Shown here: positions 9,453-18,970 of the stretch, one piece after another
Layout of the letters: every line of letters begins with the position of its first letter
Position numbering within the stretch: position 1 is the first letter of the stretch
Origin: Chimaeribacter arupi
Lineage (GTDB): Bacteria; Pseudomonadota; Gammaproteobacteria; Enterobacterales; Enterobacteriaceae
Direction: 5' to 3'
Assembly: GCF_002858805.1 (NCBI RefSeq)
Contig: NZ_PJZI01000001.1
Span: 248,001 to 312,000, forward strand
DNA length: 64,000 bases
Program-made: the position numbers and the translations under genes
The notes under the pieces: generated by a model
The model's input: the letters and a program-made list of their open reading frames with translations, nothing else
Databases searched by the model: none
What the model was told of the DNA's origin: nothing

Positions 9453-10598
9453 TTAGTGGGCGTTATATGCCTCAACCGCTTCGGCCACCGCCGCGCTGTC
9501 TGCCGGCAGGCCGGAGATCTGGGACAACGCGCCCTGCGGCCCGAGGTTCGCCAGCAAGTCCACCAGCTCCGCGGCCTGCGGGTCACTTTCGCTGCGGTAG
9601 TGCAGCGCTGCCGCGATACCGGTGATCAGGTTGGCGTGCGGCAGGTTGTACTCCAGTGTGCCGAGCAGCGGCTTGATCAGGCGGTCACCGGCGCTGAGTT
9701 TACGCAGCGGCTGGCGGCCGACGCGTTCCACATCATCCTGCAGATAGGGGTTTTCGAACCGGCCCAGGATCTTGTTGATGTAGGCGGCATGTTTTTCTGC
9801 ATCGAAACCGTAGCGTTTAATCAGCACTGCGCCGCTCTCTTCCATCGCGCCCTTCACCACCTTGCGGATGGCCGGGTCCAGGATGGCATCACGGATGGTG
9901 GCGTGCCCGGCCTGTTTGCCGAGGTACGCGGTGATGGCGTGGCCGGTGTTGAGGGTGAACAGTTTGCGCTCCACAAAGGCCATCAGGTTGTCGGTGAGTT
10001 CCATGCCGGCGATCTGCGGCGGCTGGCCGACGAACTGGGTTTTGTCGACAATCCATTCGCTGAAGGTTTCCACCGTGACTTCCAGCGGGTCGGTGCTGCC
10101 GGCAGCGGCAGGCGGCACGATGCGGTCGACGGCGGAATCCGCGAAGCCGACGTGCTCATCCACCCAGGCTTTCTCTTCTTCCGGCAGGGCGTCATAGACG
10201 TGCTGTTTAAACTGGCTGGTGCCGCGCACCATATTTTCACAGGCGATGATGTTCAGCGGCTGCTGGTTGCCGAGCTGGTGGCGTTTCACCAGCCCTTTGG
10301 CGACGGCCGGGGCGATGCGTTCCAGAATGTTCGGGCCGACGGCGGTGGTGACCAGGTCAACCGATGCGATCAGGTCAATCGCCTCCTGGCTGCTGCTGTT
10401 GACGGCGGAGACGTTGCTCACCGGCTCCACACGCGCCTGCTCGCCCACCACGTGCACATCATAGCTGCCGCGGCTGTTGAGCGCGTCCAGCACGGTCTGG
10501 TTCACGTCTGCAAACACCAGCTCAATCCCGGCGTCTGCCAGCAATTTCCCGATAAAGCCGCGGCCAATATTCCCGGCGCCAAAATGTAATGCTTTCAT
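9453..10598 (-). CDS. mtlD: Mannitol-1-phosphate 5-dehydrogenase MtlD
   Basis: A 381-residue cytoplasmic long-chain dehydrogenase that oxidises mannitol 1-phosphate to fructose 6-phosphate with NAD. The N-terminal Rossmann motif [11 protein letters not shown] and the helical active-site lysine region ([29 protein letters not shown]) are conserved. AAGGA precedes two adjacent ATG codons; the second (10598) gives the E. coli-like start MKALHFG. It is separated from mtlA by a 195-nt spacer containing tandem repeats and hairpins. Confidence 0.97.
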   Translation of the reverse strand: MKALHFGAGNIGRGFIGKLLADAGIELVFADVNQTVLDALNSRGSYDVHVVGEQARVEPVSNVSAVNSSSQEAIDLIASVDLVTTAVGPNILERIAPAVAKGLVKRHQLGNQQPLNIIACENMVRGTSQFKQHVYDALPEEEKAWVDEHVGFADSAVDRIVPPAAAGSTDPLEVTVETFSEWIVDKTQFVGQPPQIAGMELTDNLMAFVERKLFTLNTGHAITAYLGKQAGHATIRDAILDPAIRKVVKGAMEESGAVLIKRYGFDAEKHAAYINKILGRFENPYLQDDVERVGRQPLRKLSAGDRLIKPLLGTLEYNLPHANLITGIAAALHYRSESDPQAAELVDLLANLGPQGALSQISGLPADSAAVAEAVEAYNAH

Positions 10599-10689
10599 CA
10601 TGTCATCCTTAAAACGAGTGACGATACTGCACGTCACAAACCTGAAAAGCGGGAAGCGCGCAGTGCCCGCCCTTCCCCTGAATCTTGCG

Positions 10690-10711
10690 GCACGCTATCG
10701 CGATAACGTGC
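10690..10711. repeat. Near-perfect palindrome in the mtlA-mtlD spacer
   Basis: A 22-bp inverted repeat with a single mismatched pair, centred on TATCGCGATA. In mtlA-mtlD mRNA it would fold as a hairpin; it could also be a protein site. Confidence 0.55.
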
Positions 10712-10756
10712 CGTGCCCTATAACCCGCACTGCCCTATAACCGCACTGCCCTATAA
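10711..10756. repeat. Three 16-bp tandem repeats between mtlA and mtlD
   Basis: The unit CCGCACTGCCCTATAA occurs twice exactly (10725-10740 and 10741-10756), and a shortened copy precedes it (10711-10724). Confidence 0.85.
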
Positions 10757-10762
10757 ATAGCA

Positions 10763-10783
10763 ACCGGGCCATTACGGCCCGGT
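10763..10783 (-). terminator. Hairpin after mtlA within the operon
   Basis: A perfect 8-bp stem (ACCGGGCC / GGCCCGGT) with an ATTAC loop lies 10 nt after the mtlA stop. No T-run follows on the minus strand, so it is more likely an mRNA-stabilising 3' end or partial attenuator than a full terminator. Confidence 0.5.
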
Positions 10784-10793
10784 CTGTTCAGGG

Positions 10794-12722
10794 TCAGGCG
10801 ACCTGTTTTCCGGTCAGCAGGTTAAGCACTTCCTGCACGTCACGGGTGGTGGAGAGCCGTGCGATCACGGTGTCATCATCCAGCGCGTTGGTCAGGCTGG
10901 TGATCACATGGATGTGCTCATTGTTGCGGGCAGCGATGCCGATCACCAGTTTCGCCACCTCATCCTCTTCGTCGCCGAAGCGCACGCCCTGCGGGTACTG
11001 GCAGAACACCACGCCGGTTTTCAGCACCCGGTCTTTCGCCTCAATGGTGCCGTGCGGCACCGCGATCGACTCACCCAGGTAAGTAGAGGTGAGCTTTTCA
11101 CGCGCCAGCATGGCCTCGACATATTCCGGCTGCACGTAGCCGCCTTTCACCAGTTGCTCACCGGCGAAGCGGATCGCCTGTTCTTTGTCGCTGGCCTGCT
11201 GGCCGAGGAATACGTTGGCCGCCGTCAGGCGGAACAGGTTCTGCTCGGTGGCGTCAAAGCTGTCATCCAGCGTGGTGATCACTTTTTGCTGGTGCAGGCT
11301 GCTGTTATTGGCCGCCACCAGGCGGTTGGTCAGGTCGCTGTAGAGCTTGCTGTCCAGGAAGTTGGTCAGCGAAATATGCTGGGCCTGCGGCGCATGGCGC
11401 ATCGCGCGTTCGGTGAGGTCACGGTGGGTGATCACCAGGTCGACGTCATCCGGCAGGTTGTTGATGGCGCTGTTGGTCACTGACACATTTTTCAGCCCCG
11501 CATCCTGCACTTTTTTGCGCAGCACACCGGCACCCATGGCGCTGGAGCCCATACCGGCGTCACAGGCCACAATGATTTTACGCACGGTGCTCATGTCACC
11601 GTCATTCGCCATTGCCGTGGCCGCCGCAGGCTGGCCGCCTTTGGACTGGGCTTTCATGTCATGCATCCGGCGGGTGGCTTCTTCCAGGTCGTCTTCTTCT
11701 TTCGCTTTGGTGCTTTTCAGCAGGATGGCAGACGCGATAAAGGAGACAGCAAAGGCCACAACGACGGCGCACAGGTTAGCGAAATACGCGCCTTTCGGCG
11801 TCATCGCCAGAATCGCCAGGATGGAACCCGGAGAGGCCGGGGAGACCAGGCCGCCGTTCAGCAGGGTCAGCGTGAAGACGCCGCTCATCCCGCCGAGGAT
11901 CACCGCCAGCAGCAGGCGCGGGTTCATCAGCACATACGGGAAGTAGATCTCATGGATGCCGCCGAGGAAGTGGATAATCGCCGCACCGCCCGCAGACTGC
12001 TTGGCATTGCCGCGGCCAAAGAACATGTAGGCCACCAGCACGCCCATGCCTGGGCCGGGGTTGGCTTCGATCAGGAAGAAGATCGATTTCCCGGCTTCCG
12101 TAGCCTGCTGGATGCCCAGCGGCGAGAAGATCCCGTGGTTAATGGCGTTATTGAGGAACAGGATTTTCGCCGGTTCGACAAAGATGGAGGTCAGCGGCAG
12201 CAGGTTATTGACCACCATGACGTGCACACCGGCCGCCAGCACCTTGGAGAGGGTTTCCACCAGCGGGCCGATGGCGAGGAACGCCAGGATCGCCAGCAGC
12301 ATCCCGATGATGCCGGCCGAGAAGTTGTTGACCAGCATCTCGAAGCCGCTTTTGATTTTGCCGTCTACCCAGCGGTCGAAGCGTTTGATCGCCCAGCCGC
12401 CGAGCGGGCCGGCAATCATCGCGCCGAGGAACATCGGCATGTCTGCGCCGACGATCACGCCCATTGTGGTAATCGCGCCCACCACGCCGCCGCGCTCACC
12501 GCCCACCAGTTTACCGCCGGTGTAGCCTATCAGCAGCGGCAACAGGTAGGTGATCATCGGGCCGACCAGCTTGCCTAAGGTTTCGTTCGGCAACCAGCCG
12601 GTTGGGATAAACAGTGCGGTGATAATCCCCCAGGCGATAAATGCGCCGATGTTGGGCATCACCATGTTGCTCAGAAAGCGGCCAAAATTCTGGACTTTGA
12701 CCTTAACGTCTGGTGAAAACAT
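10794..12722 (-). CDS. mtlA: Mannitol PTS permease EIICBA MtlA
   Basis: A 642-residue mannitol phosphotransferase permease in the inner membrane that imports mannitol and releases mannitol 1-phosphate. Domains run EIIC (about 1-340, multiple membrane segments, FLGGIHEIYFPYVL), EIIB (about 380-475, active cysteine in ACDAGMGSSAMG) and EIIA (about 495-642, active histidine in SIAVPHGTIEAKD). The frame is open 35 codons further upstream; the ATG at 12722 has GGGG about 9 nt before it and gives the E. coli-like start MFSPDVK. First gene of mtlADR, with four good CRP sites upstream. Confidence 0.97.
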   Translation of the reverse strand: MFSPDVKVKVQNFGRFLSNMVMPNIGAFIAWGIITALFIPTGWLPNETLGKLVGPMITYLLPLLIGYTGGKLVGGERGGVVGAITTMGVIVGADMPMFLGAMIAGPLGGWAIKRFDRWVDGKIKSGFEMLVNNFSAGIIGMLLAILAFLAIGPLVETLSKVLAAGVHVMVVNNLLPLTSIFVEPAKILFLNNAINHGIFSPLGIQQATEAGKSIFFLIEANPGPGMGVLVAYMFFGRGNAKQSAGGAAIIHFLGGIHEIYFPYVLMNPRLLLAVILGGMSGVFTLTLLNGGLVSPASPGSILAILAMTPKGAYFANLCAVVVAFAVSFIASAILLKSTKAKEEDDLEEATRRMHDMKAQSKGGQPAAATAMANDGDMSTVRKIIVACDAGMGSSAMGAGVLRKKVQDAGLKNVSVTNSAINNLPDDVDLVITHRDLTERAMRHAPQAQHISLTNFLDSKLYSDLTNRLVAANNSSLHQQKVITTLDDSFDATEQNLFRLTAANVFLGQQASDKEQAIRFAGEQLVKGGYVQPEYVEAMLAREKLTSTYLGESIAVPHGTIEAKDRVLKTGVVFCQYPQGVRFGDEEDEVAKLVIGIAARNNEHIHVITSLTNALDDDTVIARLSTTRDVQEVLNLLTGKQVA

Positions 12723-12860
12723 AAAACACACCCCTATTGATACGCGCTGCCAATAAGAGCGCGTGAAGTCGTTGAGACGGGACGGCGAACCCGTCGCTTT
12801 TGCCGTATGCAGGGCGGACTCTACCACGCTCTTTTTTGCACGCGTAGCGCCCCGCCTTTT

Positions 12861-12876
12861 TGTGATCTACCTCACA
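12861..12876 (-). promoter_or_regulatory. CRP site 1 of mtlA
   Basis: TGTGA-TCTACC-TCACA is a perfect symmetrical CRP core and the one nearest to mtlA. Confidence 0.85.
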
Positions 12877-12904
12877 CTATAGCCCCGGTTAACCCGGTAC
12901 ATAG

Positions 12905-12920
12905 CGTGACGCTCATCACA
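12905..12920 (-). promoter_or_regulatory. CRP site 2 of mtlA
   Basis: CGTGA-CGCTCA-TCACA matches nine of ten CRP core positions. Confidence 0.75.
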
Positions 12921-12977
12921 AAATTGCCTTAAAGAACCGCAAGATAGCCCGGTAAACCGGTTACTGACAGAATAAAC

Positions 12978-12993
12978 CGTGATATGTATCACA
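12978..12993 (-). promoter_or_regulatory. CRP site 3 of mtlA
   Basis: CGTGA-TATGTA-TCACA matches nine of ten core positions and is flanked by A and T as in strong CRP sites. Confidence 0.8.
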
Positions 12994-13021
12994 TTTGTTA
13001 AATGCCGATTTTTCTCGAAAT

Positions 13022-13037
13022 TGTGATTTTTCTCACA
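13022..13037 (-). promoter_or_regulatory. CRP site 4 of mtlA
   Basis: TGTGA-TTTTTC-TCACA is a perfect core. E. coli mtlA is known for multiple CRP sites, so the array is expected. Confidence 0.8.
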
Positions 13038-13212
13038 AATTATTTATCACTGAGACGCCAACGAACTGCTTAAGATTTGTCCTACACCCAACTGTAGCCA
13101 ATCCAGCCAACAATGTGATGAATTCTGAAAGAATGTGATGGCAGGCAGATGAATGCGTTATCGCAGCGGCAGCGGGCGAAAAGAGGGGAAAACCGGGGGG
13201 AACGAGGACGCG

Positions 13213-13238
13213 GGCCTGCCCTGTGCACAGGGCAGGCC
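13213..13238 (-). terminator. 26-bp perfect palindrome after the DsbA-family gene
   Basis: A fully symmetrical 26-bp palindrome (arms GGCCTGCCCTGTG / CACAGGGCAGGCC) begins 7 nt after the stop codon of the adjacent gene. In RNA it folds to a very stable hairpin. Only a loose pyrimidine tract follows on the minus strand. Confidence 0.6.
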
Positions 13239-13245
13239 GCCGGGG

Positions 13246-14031
13246 TTATTTACCCTGCGCTTTGTTAATGGCGGTTTGCAGCGCTTCCGCTGACACTGCG
13301 CCCGGCAACACGGTGCTGTTTTGCGCCGTTGCGCCCTGGGTCGGCATCACCACAAACGCCGGGGTGCCGCTGAAGCCCAGCACCCGCGCCAGATCGTCGG
13401 TTTTCGCCAGCGCGGCGTGGGTCTTGTTACGGGTGGCTTCATCCGGCTGGGTAGCACCCGCCGCTTTGACGGCAGCCGTGATGTCAGCCTGCGTCAGTTT
13501 GCCCTCATCATGGCCGGTATGGTAAATCGCATTGTGGTAAGCGAAGTAGGCGTCTGCGCCCTTCTCTTTGTAGACCGCCATGCCGGTTTCCGCCGCAGTG
13601 ATGGACGGCTCCCAGCGCTGGCCAAAGATCGGCCACTCTTTAAACACAAACCGCACCTGCGGGTTGGCTTTCACTGTCTGTTCCACCAGCGGGGCCATGT
13701 GGCTGCAATAAACGCACTGGTAATCGAAGAACTCCACCAGCGCCACTTTGGCATTTTTCGGGCCGATGGCCGGGGTGTCAGCGTCATTCAGCAACGCCTC
13801 GCTGTTTTGCAGCACCGCATTTAGTGACGCCTGTTGCTGCTGCTCCTGCTGTTGCGCTTCCAGTTTCTGGCTGGCCTGCACCAGCACTTCCGGGTGCTGC
13901 ACCAGATAGTCAGCGGCAATTTTGCCGATCGCTTCCTGCTGGGCAGGCGTAAAGGCGGGGGCGTCCGCCGCGTGGGACAAAGCCGGTGCCAGCATCAGCA
14001 CACTGGCCAGCGTCATTACAGGGTATTTCAT
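13246..14031 (-). CDS. Periplasmic DsbA-family thiol:disulfide protein (ScsC/Com1-like)
   Basis: A 261-residue exported thioredoxin-fold protein. It has a signal peptide (residues 1-22, cleavage after SHA) and an N-terminal segment of about 50 residues, rich in Gln, like the oligomerisation domain of ScsC/Com1 proteins. The DsbA domain follows, with active-site CVYC at Cys106 and Cys109 and the cis-proline loop GFSGTPAF. It is likely a periplasmic disulfide isomerase or oxidase, with substrate unknown. AAGGAA lies 7 nt before the ATG. No scsB- or dsbD-like partner is adjacent, so copper-tolerance function cannot be claimed from context. Confidence 0.85.
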   Translation of the reverse strand: MKYPVMTLASVLMLAPALSHAADAPAFTPAQQEAIGKIAADYLVQHPEVLVQASQKLEAQQQEQQQQASLNAVLQNSEALLNDADTPAIGPKNAKVALVEFFDYQCVYCSHMAPLVEQTVKANPQVRFVFKEWPIFGQRWEPSITAAETGMAVYKEKGADAYFAYHNAIYHTGHDEGKLTQADITAAVKAAGATQPDEATRNKTHAALAKTDDLARVLGFSGTPAFVVMPTQGATAQNSTVLPGAVSAEALQTAINKAQGK

Positions 14032-14203
14032 AGCATTTCCTTCTGGTTATCACGTTTCCCGGCGGCGTGGTGTTTTCCGGCAGGCACTTTTCCGGCGACA
14101 TCACGTTGTCTGGTGAAGTTCGCAGCCTACGGTATCCGCTGCTTTGCCGGTCGTCAAAAACGACCACATTTTCTCACGCACGCCTCACTGAGAGGCAGGA
14201 TGT

Positions 14204-14227
14204 AAAAAAGCCACCCGCAGGTGGCTT
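14204..14227 (-). terminator. Terminator of yiaF
   Basis: An 8-bp stem (AAGCCACC / GGTGGCTT) lies after the yiaF stop and is followed on the minus strand by six T. Confidence 0.85.
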
Positions 14228-14242
14228 GGGTACGGCAGGCGA

Positions 14243-14959
14243 TCAGAACTGGCCGAGCATCGCTTTTTGCGCCGCCAGCAGCGCCGATTGTTTCGTTGTC
14301 AGCTCTGACATCATGGTGTTGTACTGCGTCACCTGCTGCTGGGTCTGAAGCTGTACCTGGTTATTGCTGAAAGTGACCTGGTTCCCCTGCTGGATCAGGT
14401 AATCCCCCACCTGCACCACGGATTGCGCGAACCCTGCCAGCGCCGGGATCACCGGCATAATGCCGTTGGCCGGGCGGGTCACGATGTTGTCATACGCCTG
14501 GTTGTAGATGCCTTTCAGATCGTCCGGGTGTTTCATCGCCGCGTGCGCAGTGTCGGCCTGCGCTTTGGCCGTCTGGATCTGCTGGCCGAGCATGTTCAGC
14601 GCGCCCAGCTCCTGCGCCAGGGTATCATGCTGCTGCATATAATCCTGCGGCACGCGGATCTGCCCGAGGGTGTTCACCACCGGCCCCAGGCTGTTGTTGA
14701 TGCCCTGTTTCATCTGGCGGGAGAAGGTCACCAGCACCTGATAATCATTGGCATAGTTGCCGAGTTTTTGTTTCTGGTCTTCGCTCAGCGTCGGCAGGTT
14801 CTGCCCGCTGCGCATCACGGTGTTTTGCAGGTAGTCGATGAACGCCTTGCGCTCGTCGCCCTCTTTGTCGCCACAGGCGGTGAGCTGCAATACCACCATA
14901 AGTGCCAGTAACGGCGCCATCCAGCGCGCAACGGTTCTGCTGTTAATCCCTGCTGCCAT
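14243..14959 (-). CDS. yiaF: DUF3053 lipoprotein YiaF
   Basis: A 238-residue putative lipoprotein of unknown function, matching E. coli YiaF. The leader (residues 1-30) ends in the lipobox QLTAC, followed by the family signature DKEGDERKAFIDYLQNTVMR and a long helical region rich in Gln. The frame is open 13 codons upstream, but GGGGAG stands 8 nt before the ATG at 14959. It is divergent from yiaG, as in the E. coli yiaF/yiaG neighbourhood. Confidence 0.9.
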   Translation of the reverse strand: MAAGINSRTVARWMAPLLALMVVLQLTACGDKEGDERKAFIDYLQNTVMRSGQNLPTLSEDQKQKLGNYANDYQVLVTFSRQMKQGINNSLGPVVNTLGQIRVPQDYMQQHDTLAQELGALNMLGQQIQTAKAQADTAHAAMKHPDDLKGIYNQAYDNIVTRPANGIMPVIPALAGFAQSVVQVGDYLIQQGNQVTFSNNQVQLQTQQQVTQYNTMMSELTTKQSALLAAQKAMLGQF

Positions 14960-15276
14960 GTGCCCAACTCCCCTTCGATGTCCATGATTTCCGCCCACTG
15001 TGCGGGCATGTTTTGTGCCCTAAGAATAGATCATCTGCCGTTGAGAAGGTACTCATCCTGTGCAGGGTTGCGAGCGCGATCCAGCGGTAAATTCGCCGGG
15101 TTTTCCCGGCATGTGTTCGGAAAAGTGACAATTCAGGGACAAAATAACAGCAAAATATGCACAAAATTTCCCCCTCCCCGGCGAATTCTGGCTTATAGTC
15201 TTAGTGCTTATAGTTTTAAGCAAAAAGGAATGACGGTTGTTGAATGTCGTCGTAACAGCTAGTTTCGGGAGCCACT
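14960..15276. other. 317-bp divergent promoter region yiaF/yiaG
   Basis: No gene is supported. Near yiaG lie two copies of CTTATAGT about 15 bp apart (15192-15214), each containing a TATAGT that could serve as a -10 element. Confidence 0.5.
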
Positions 15277-15561
15277 ATGGATCGTGAATTGTTCAATGAA
15301 TTACTGGATAGTTTTGAATATGGGGCATTACCTGCCGGGAATTTGATGGCAAATCAAGGCAATGACCAATTGCCGGAACCGAAAAAGCTGCGTGAACGCG
15401 CAGGGATGCAAATCGATGAGTTCGCCAAATGCATGGGTGTCAGTGTGGCGCAGGTGAAAAAGTGGGAAGCCAACAGTTGCCGCCCCTCTTCCACCGCACA
15501 GAAACTGATGCGTTTGCTGAATGCCAACCCGTATCTCAGCCGTCAATTGCTGGAAAGCTAA
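15277..15561 (+). CDS. yiaG: HTH-type regulator YiaG
   Basis: A 94-residue DNA-binding protein. A C-terminal Cro/C1-type helix-turn-helix occupies residues 35-90 (MQIDEFAKCMGVSVAQVKKWE and PSSTAQKLMRLLNANP), as in E. coli YiaG. Its target is unknown. GGGAG stands about 7 nt before the ATG. A strong bidirectional terminator separates it from convergent glyS. Confidence 0.88.
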   Translation: MDRELFNELLDSFEYGALPAGNLMANQGNDQLPEPKKLRERAGMQIDEFAKCMGVSVAQVKKWEANSCRPSSTAQKLMRLLNANPYLSRQLLES

Positions 15562-15610
15562 TCCGGCAGCCTGACGCACCTGCCCGCTTCGCTGAAAGGG
15601 CCGCCCAATA

Positions 15611-15637
15611 AAAAACCCGCCGGAGCGGGTTTTTTTC
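15611..15637. terminator. Bidirectional terminator yiaG/glyS
   Basis: ACCCGC-CGGA-GCGGGT stem-loop flanked by five A on the left and seven T on the right. Confidence 0.85.
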
Positions 15638-15683
15638 TGCCTGGCCAGTTAGCCCGGCGTTTATCTGCCTGATAAGGCGCGTG

Positions 15684-17753
15684 TTACTGCAACAGCGAAA
15701 TGTCCGCGACCTGCAGGAACAGGTCACGCAATTTGCTCAGCAGGGTCAGGCGGTTGATACGCACGGCCTGGTCGTCTGCATTCACCATGACTTTTTCGAA
15801 GAAGTTATCGACCGCTTCACGCAGTTGGGCCAGTTCACCCAGCGCTTCCTGATAACGGCCTTCCGCGTAGTACGGTTGCAGCTTGCTGCTGAGCGCCATC
15901 ACGAAGGTAGCCAGCTGGATCTCTTCGTTCTCTTTCAGCAGCGACGCCTGCACGCTGTCGTTCAGCGTTTCGGTGGATTTCGCCAGAATGTTGGAGACGC
16001 GTTTGTTGGCGGCAGCCAGCGCGGCGGCGGCTTCCAGGCCACGGAAATGCGACACCGCTTTCATCCGGGCATCGAAATCTGCCGGGCGGGTCGGGCGGCG
16101 CGCCAGCACGGCCTGGATGGTGTCGACCGCGTGGCCCTCTTCCTGGTACCAGGCGCGGAAGCGGCCCAGCATGAATTCCACCACGTCATCCACCACCTTG
16201 GCGTTGGTCAGCTTGTCGCCGTACAGGCGCACCGCTTCTTCCGTCAGGGTTTGCAGATCGAGGTCCAGGTTCTTCTCTACGATGATGCGCAGCACGCCGA
16301 GCGCAGCGCGGCGCAGGGCGAACGGGTCAGAGGCCCCTTTCGGGTGCTGGCCGATGCCGAAGATGCCCGCCAGGGTATCCATTTTGTCGGCAATCGCCAG
16401 CGCGCAGGCCACCGGCGAGGCCGGCAGGGCATCGCCGGCAAAGCGCGGCTGGTACTGTTCGTTCAGTGCCACGGCCACATCTTCCGCTTCGCCGTCGTGG
16501 CGCGCGTAGTGCATCCCCATCACGCCCTGGGTGTCGGTGAACTCAAACACCATGTTGGTCATCAGGTCACATTTGGAGAGCAGGCCGGCACGGCGCGCGT
16601 GCTCAACATCCGCGCCAATCTGGCCGGCGATCCAGCCCGCCAGCGCCTGAATGCGGTCGGTTTTGTCGCGCAGGGTGCCGAGCTGTTTCTGGAACAGCAC
16701 CGTTTCCAGGCGCGGCAGGTTATCTTCCAGCCGCTGTTTGCGGTCGGTATTGAAGAAGAATTCGGCATCCGCCAGACGCGGGCGCACCACTTTTTCGTTA
16801 CCGGAGATAATCTGCTGCGGATCTTTCGATTCAATGTTGGCAACGAAAATGAAGTTCGGCAGCAGTTTGCCTGCGGCGTCATACACCGGGAAATATTTCT
16901 GGTCACCTTTCATGGTGTAGACCAGCGCTTCCGCCGGTACCGCCAGGAATTTCTCTTCGAATTTCGCCGTCAGCACCACCGGCCACTCCACCAGCGAGGT
17001 GACCTCTTCCAGCAGGCTGTCGCTCAGGTCAGCCCGGCCGCCAATCTGGCGGGCAGCCTCTTCGGCGTCGGCTTTGATTTTGGCTTTGCGCTGTTCGTAA
17101 TCGGCCAGCACCTTGCCGCGCTCCAGCAGGATCGCCGGGTACTGGTCAGCGTGGTCGATACGGAATTCCGGCTCGCCCATAAAGCGGTGGCCGCGGATCA
17201 CGCGATCGGAAGGGATGCCCAGGATGGTGGCCGGGATCAGCTCATCACCCAGCAGCAGCGTCACGGTGTGCACCGGGCGCACGAACTGCACGTCGGAATC
17301 ACCCCAGCGCATCAGTTTCGGGATCGGCAATTTGCTGAGGGCGGTGGCGACCATGCCCGGCAGCAGGCTCTGCGCGCTTTCGCCTTTCACGTGGGCGCGG
17401 TGAACCAGCCACTCGCCTTTGTCAGTGCTCAGGCGATCCGCCTGATCCACGGTGATCCCGCAGCCGCGCGCCCAGCCTTCGGCCGCTTTGGTCGGGTTGC
17501 CGTCGGCGTCGAACGCCTGGGCAATTGCCGGGCCGCGTTTTTCGATTTCGCGGTCAGCCTGGGCAGCGCTCAGCGCCGGTACTTTCAGCGCCAGGCGGCG
17601 CGGCGCGGCGAACCACTGCACATCGCCGTGTTGCAGGCCGGCTGCGTCAAGTTCCGCCGTGACGTTGGCGGCAAAGGATTCAGCCAGTGAGCGCAGCGCC
17701 TTCGGCGGCAGCTCTTCCGTGCCGATTTCCACCAGGAAAGTCTTGTCAGTCAT
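15684..17753 (-). CDS. glyS: Glycyl-tRNA synthetase beta subunit GlyS
   Basis: A 689-residue beta subunit of the heterotetrameric glycyl-tRNA synthetase, which recognises and holds tRNA-Gly. Length equals E. coli GlyS. The N-terminus [16 protein letters not shown] and the HD-domain-like middle segment ([20 protein letters not shown]) are conserved, and a C-terminal anticodon-binding region follows. It starts 9 nt after the glyQ stop, so the two are one operon. Confidence 0.98.
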   Translation of the reverse strand: MTDKTFLVEIGTEELPPKALRSLAESFAANVTAELDAAGLQHGDVQWFAAPRRLALKVPALSAAQADREIEKRGPAIAQAFDADGNPTKAAEGWARGCGITVDQADRLSTDKGEWLVHRAHVKGESAQSLLPGMVATALSKLPIPKLMRWGDSDVQFVRPVHTVTLLLGDELIPATILGIPSDRVIRGHRFMGEPEFRIDHADQYPAILLERGKVLADYEQRKAKIKADAEEAARQIGGRADLSDSLLEEVTSLVEWPVVLTAKFEEKFLAVPAEALVYTMKGDQKYFPVYDAAGKLLPNFIFVANIESKDPQQIISGNEKVVRPRLADAEFFFNTDRKQRLEDNLPRLETVLFQKQLGTLRDKTDRIQALAGWIAGQIGADVEHARRAGLLSKCDLMTNMVFEFTDTQGVMGMHYARHDGEAEDVAVALNEQYQPRFAGDALPASPVACALAIADKMDTLAGIFGIGQHPKGASDPFALRRAALGVLRIIVEKNLDLDLQTLTEEAVRLYGDKLTNAKVVDDVVEFMLGRFRAWYQEEGHAVDTIQAVLARRPTRPADFDARMKAVSHFRGLEAAAALAAANKRVSNILAKSTETLNDSVQASLLKENEEIQLATFVMALSSKLQPYYAEGRYQEALGELAQLREAVDNFFEKVMVNADDQAVRINRLTLLSKLRDLFLQVADISLLQ

Positions 17754-17762
17754 GGCTGTCTC

Positions 17763-18677
17763 TCACTTCTCGTTCTTTTTGCACATCGGGAAGCCCAGCG
17801 CCTCGCGCGAGGCGTAATAGGCTTCGGCCACGGATTTGGTCAGGGTGCGGATGCGCAGAATATAGCGCTGGCGCTCAGTCACGGAGATCGCCTTGCGGGC
17901 ATCCAGCAGGTTGAAGCAGTGGGCCGCTTTCAGGATGCGCTCATAGGCCGGCAGCGGCAGCGGTTTTTCCAGCGCCAGCAGCTTCTGGGCCTCTTTCTCA
18001 TACTGTTCGAAACAGGTGAACAGGAAATCGACGTCAGCGTGTTCGAAGTTATAGGTGGACTGCTCCACTTCGTTCTGGTGGAAGATATCGCCGTAGGTGG
18101 TTTTGCCCAGCGGGCCGTCACACCAGACCAGATCATAGACGCTGTCCACGCCCTGGATGTACATCGCCAGGCGCTCCAGGCCGTAGGTGATCTCGCCGGT
18201 GACCGGCTTGCACTCCAGGCCGCCCACCTGCTGGAAGTAGGTGAACTGCGTCACTTCCATGCCGTTGAGCCACACTTCCCAGCCGAGGCCCCAGGCACCC
18301 AGCGTCGGGTTTTCCCAGTTGTCTTCCACGAAGCGGATGTCATGTACCAGCGGGTCCAGCCCCAGTTCTTTCAGTGAGCCGAGGTACAGCTCCTGAATGT
18401 TGTCCGGCGATGGCTTGATGATCACCTGGAACTGGTAGTAGTGCTGGAGGCGGTTCGGGTTCTCGCCGTAACGGCCGTCGGTCGGGCGGCGGGAAGGCTG
18501 AACATAGGCAGCGGCAATCGGCTCCGGGCCGAGGGCGCGCATACTGGTCATCGGGTGGGAGGTGCCGGCACCGACTTCCATGTCCAAAGGTTGGACGATG
18601 GTGCAGCCCTGGCGTGCCCAGTAATCCTGAAGGGTCAGGATCAGGCCCTGAAAGGTCTTGGTATCAAACTTTTGCAT
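17763..18677 (-). CDS. glyQ: Glycyl-tRNA synthetase alpha subunit GlyQ
   Basis: A 304-residue catalytic alpha subunit of glycyl-tRNA synthetase that forms glycyl-adenylate with ATP and charges tRNA-Gly together with GlyS. Class II features include the segments [15 protein letters not shown] and [13 protein letters not shown]. The ATG at 18677 gives [12 protein letters not shown] as in E. coli; upstream in-frame codons are ignored. The ribosome site is weak. Confidence 0.98.
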   Translation of the reverse strand: MQKFDTKTFQGLILTLQDYWARQGCTIVQPLDMEVGAGTSHPMTSMRALGPEPIAAAYVQPSRRPTDGRYGENPNRLQHYYQFQVIIKPSPDNIQELYLGSLKELGLDPLVHDIRFVEDNWENPTLGAWGLGWEVWLNGMEVTQFTYFQQVGGLECKPVTGEITYGLERLAMYIQGVDSVYDLVWCDGPLGKTTYGDIFHQNEVEQSTYNFEHADVDFLFTCFEQYEKEAQKLLALEKPLPLPAYERILKAAHCFNLLDARKAISVTERQRYILRIRTLTKSVAEAYYASREALGFPMCKKNEK

Positions 18678-18970
18678 GTTGGATTCGCAGCGATACAAGT
18701 GGATTTAGATGGAATGGGCCAGTATACCCGTTGACCGGCAGATATACAGCCTCAATCCCGCAGAGGCGGCACCCGCGGGCCGCGGCTGTTATTACGTTGT
18801 GTCGGTTGTTGCGGCGCTGCCCTCTTTTTTGCCCGAAAACGCGCACTGATCCGGCGTTATGGCCGGGCCAACGCACCGCCACGGCGCAACCTGCCCCTTT
18901 TTTGCCGCGAAAACGGGTGGCATCAACTTTGCTAGCTATCCCTGAGCCTATTGCGCACAAGGAGCAGGTT

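Larger units (their letters stand above)
12723..13245. other. 523-bp regulatory region of the mannitol operon
   Basis: No credible gene lies here. The stretch is AT-richer than its flanks and holds four strong CRP sites, two isolated TGTGA half sites (13114-13118 and 13134-13138), and near its end a long perfect palindrome belonging to the neighbouring DsbA-family gene. Confidence 0.85.

Noticed and set aside
10711-10756. Tandem repeats as a CRISPR array
   Set aside because: The copies are directly adjacent without spacers and there are no cas genes.
14041-14125. Imperfect repeats of TTTTCCGGCGRC type upstream of the DsbA-family gene
   Set aside because: The copies vary too much in sequence and spacing to call a repeat element.
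15681-17690. A 669-codon open frame on the + strand opposite glyS
   Set aside because: It mirrors the synonymous positions of the conserved glyS gene, has a low-complexity His/Gln/Arg-rich composition and no ribosome site.
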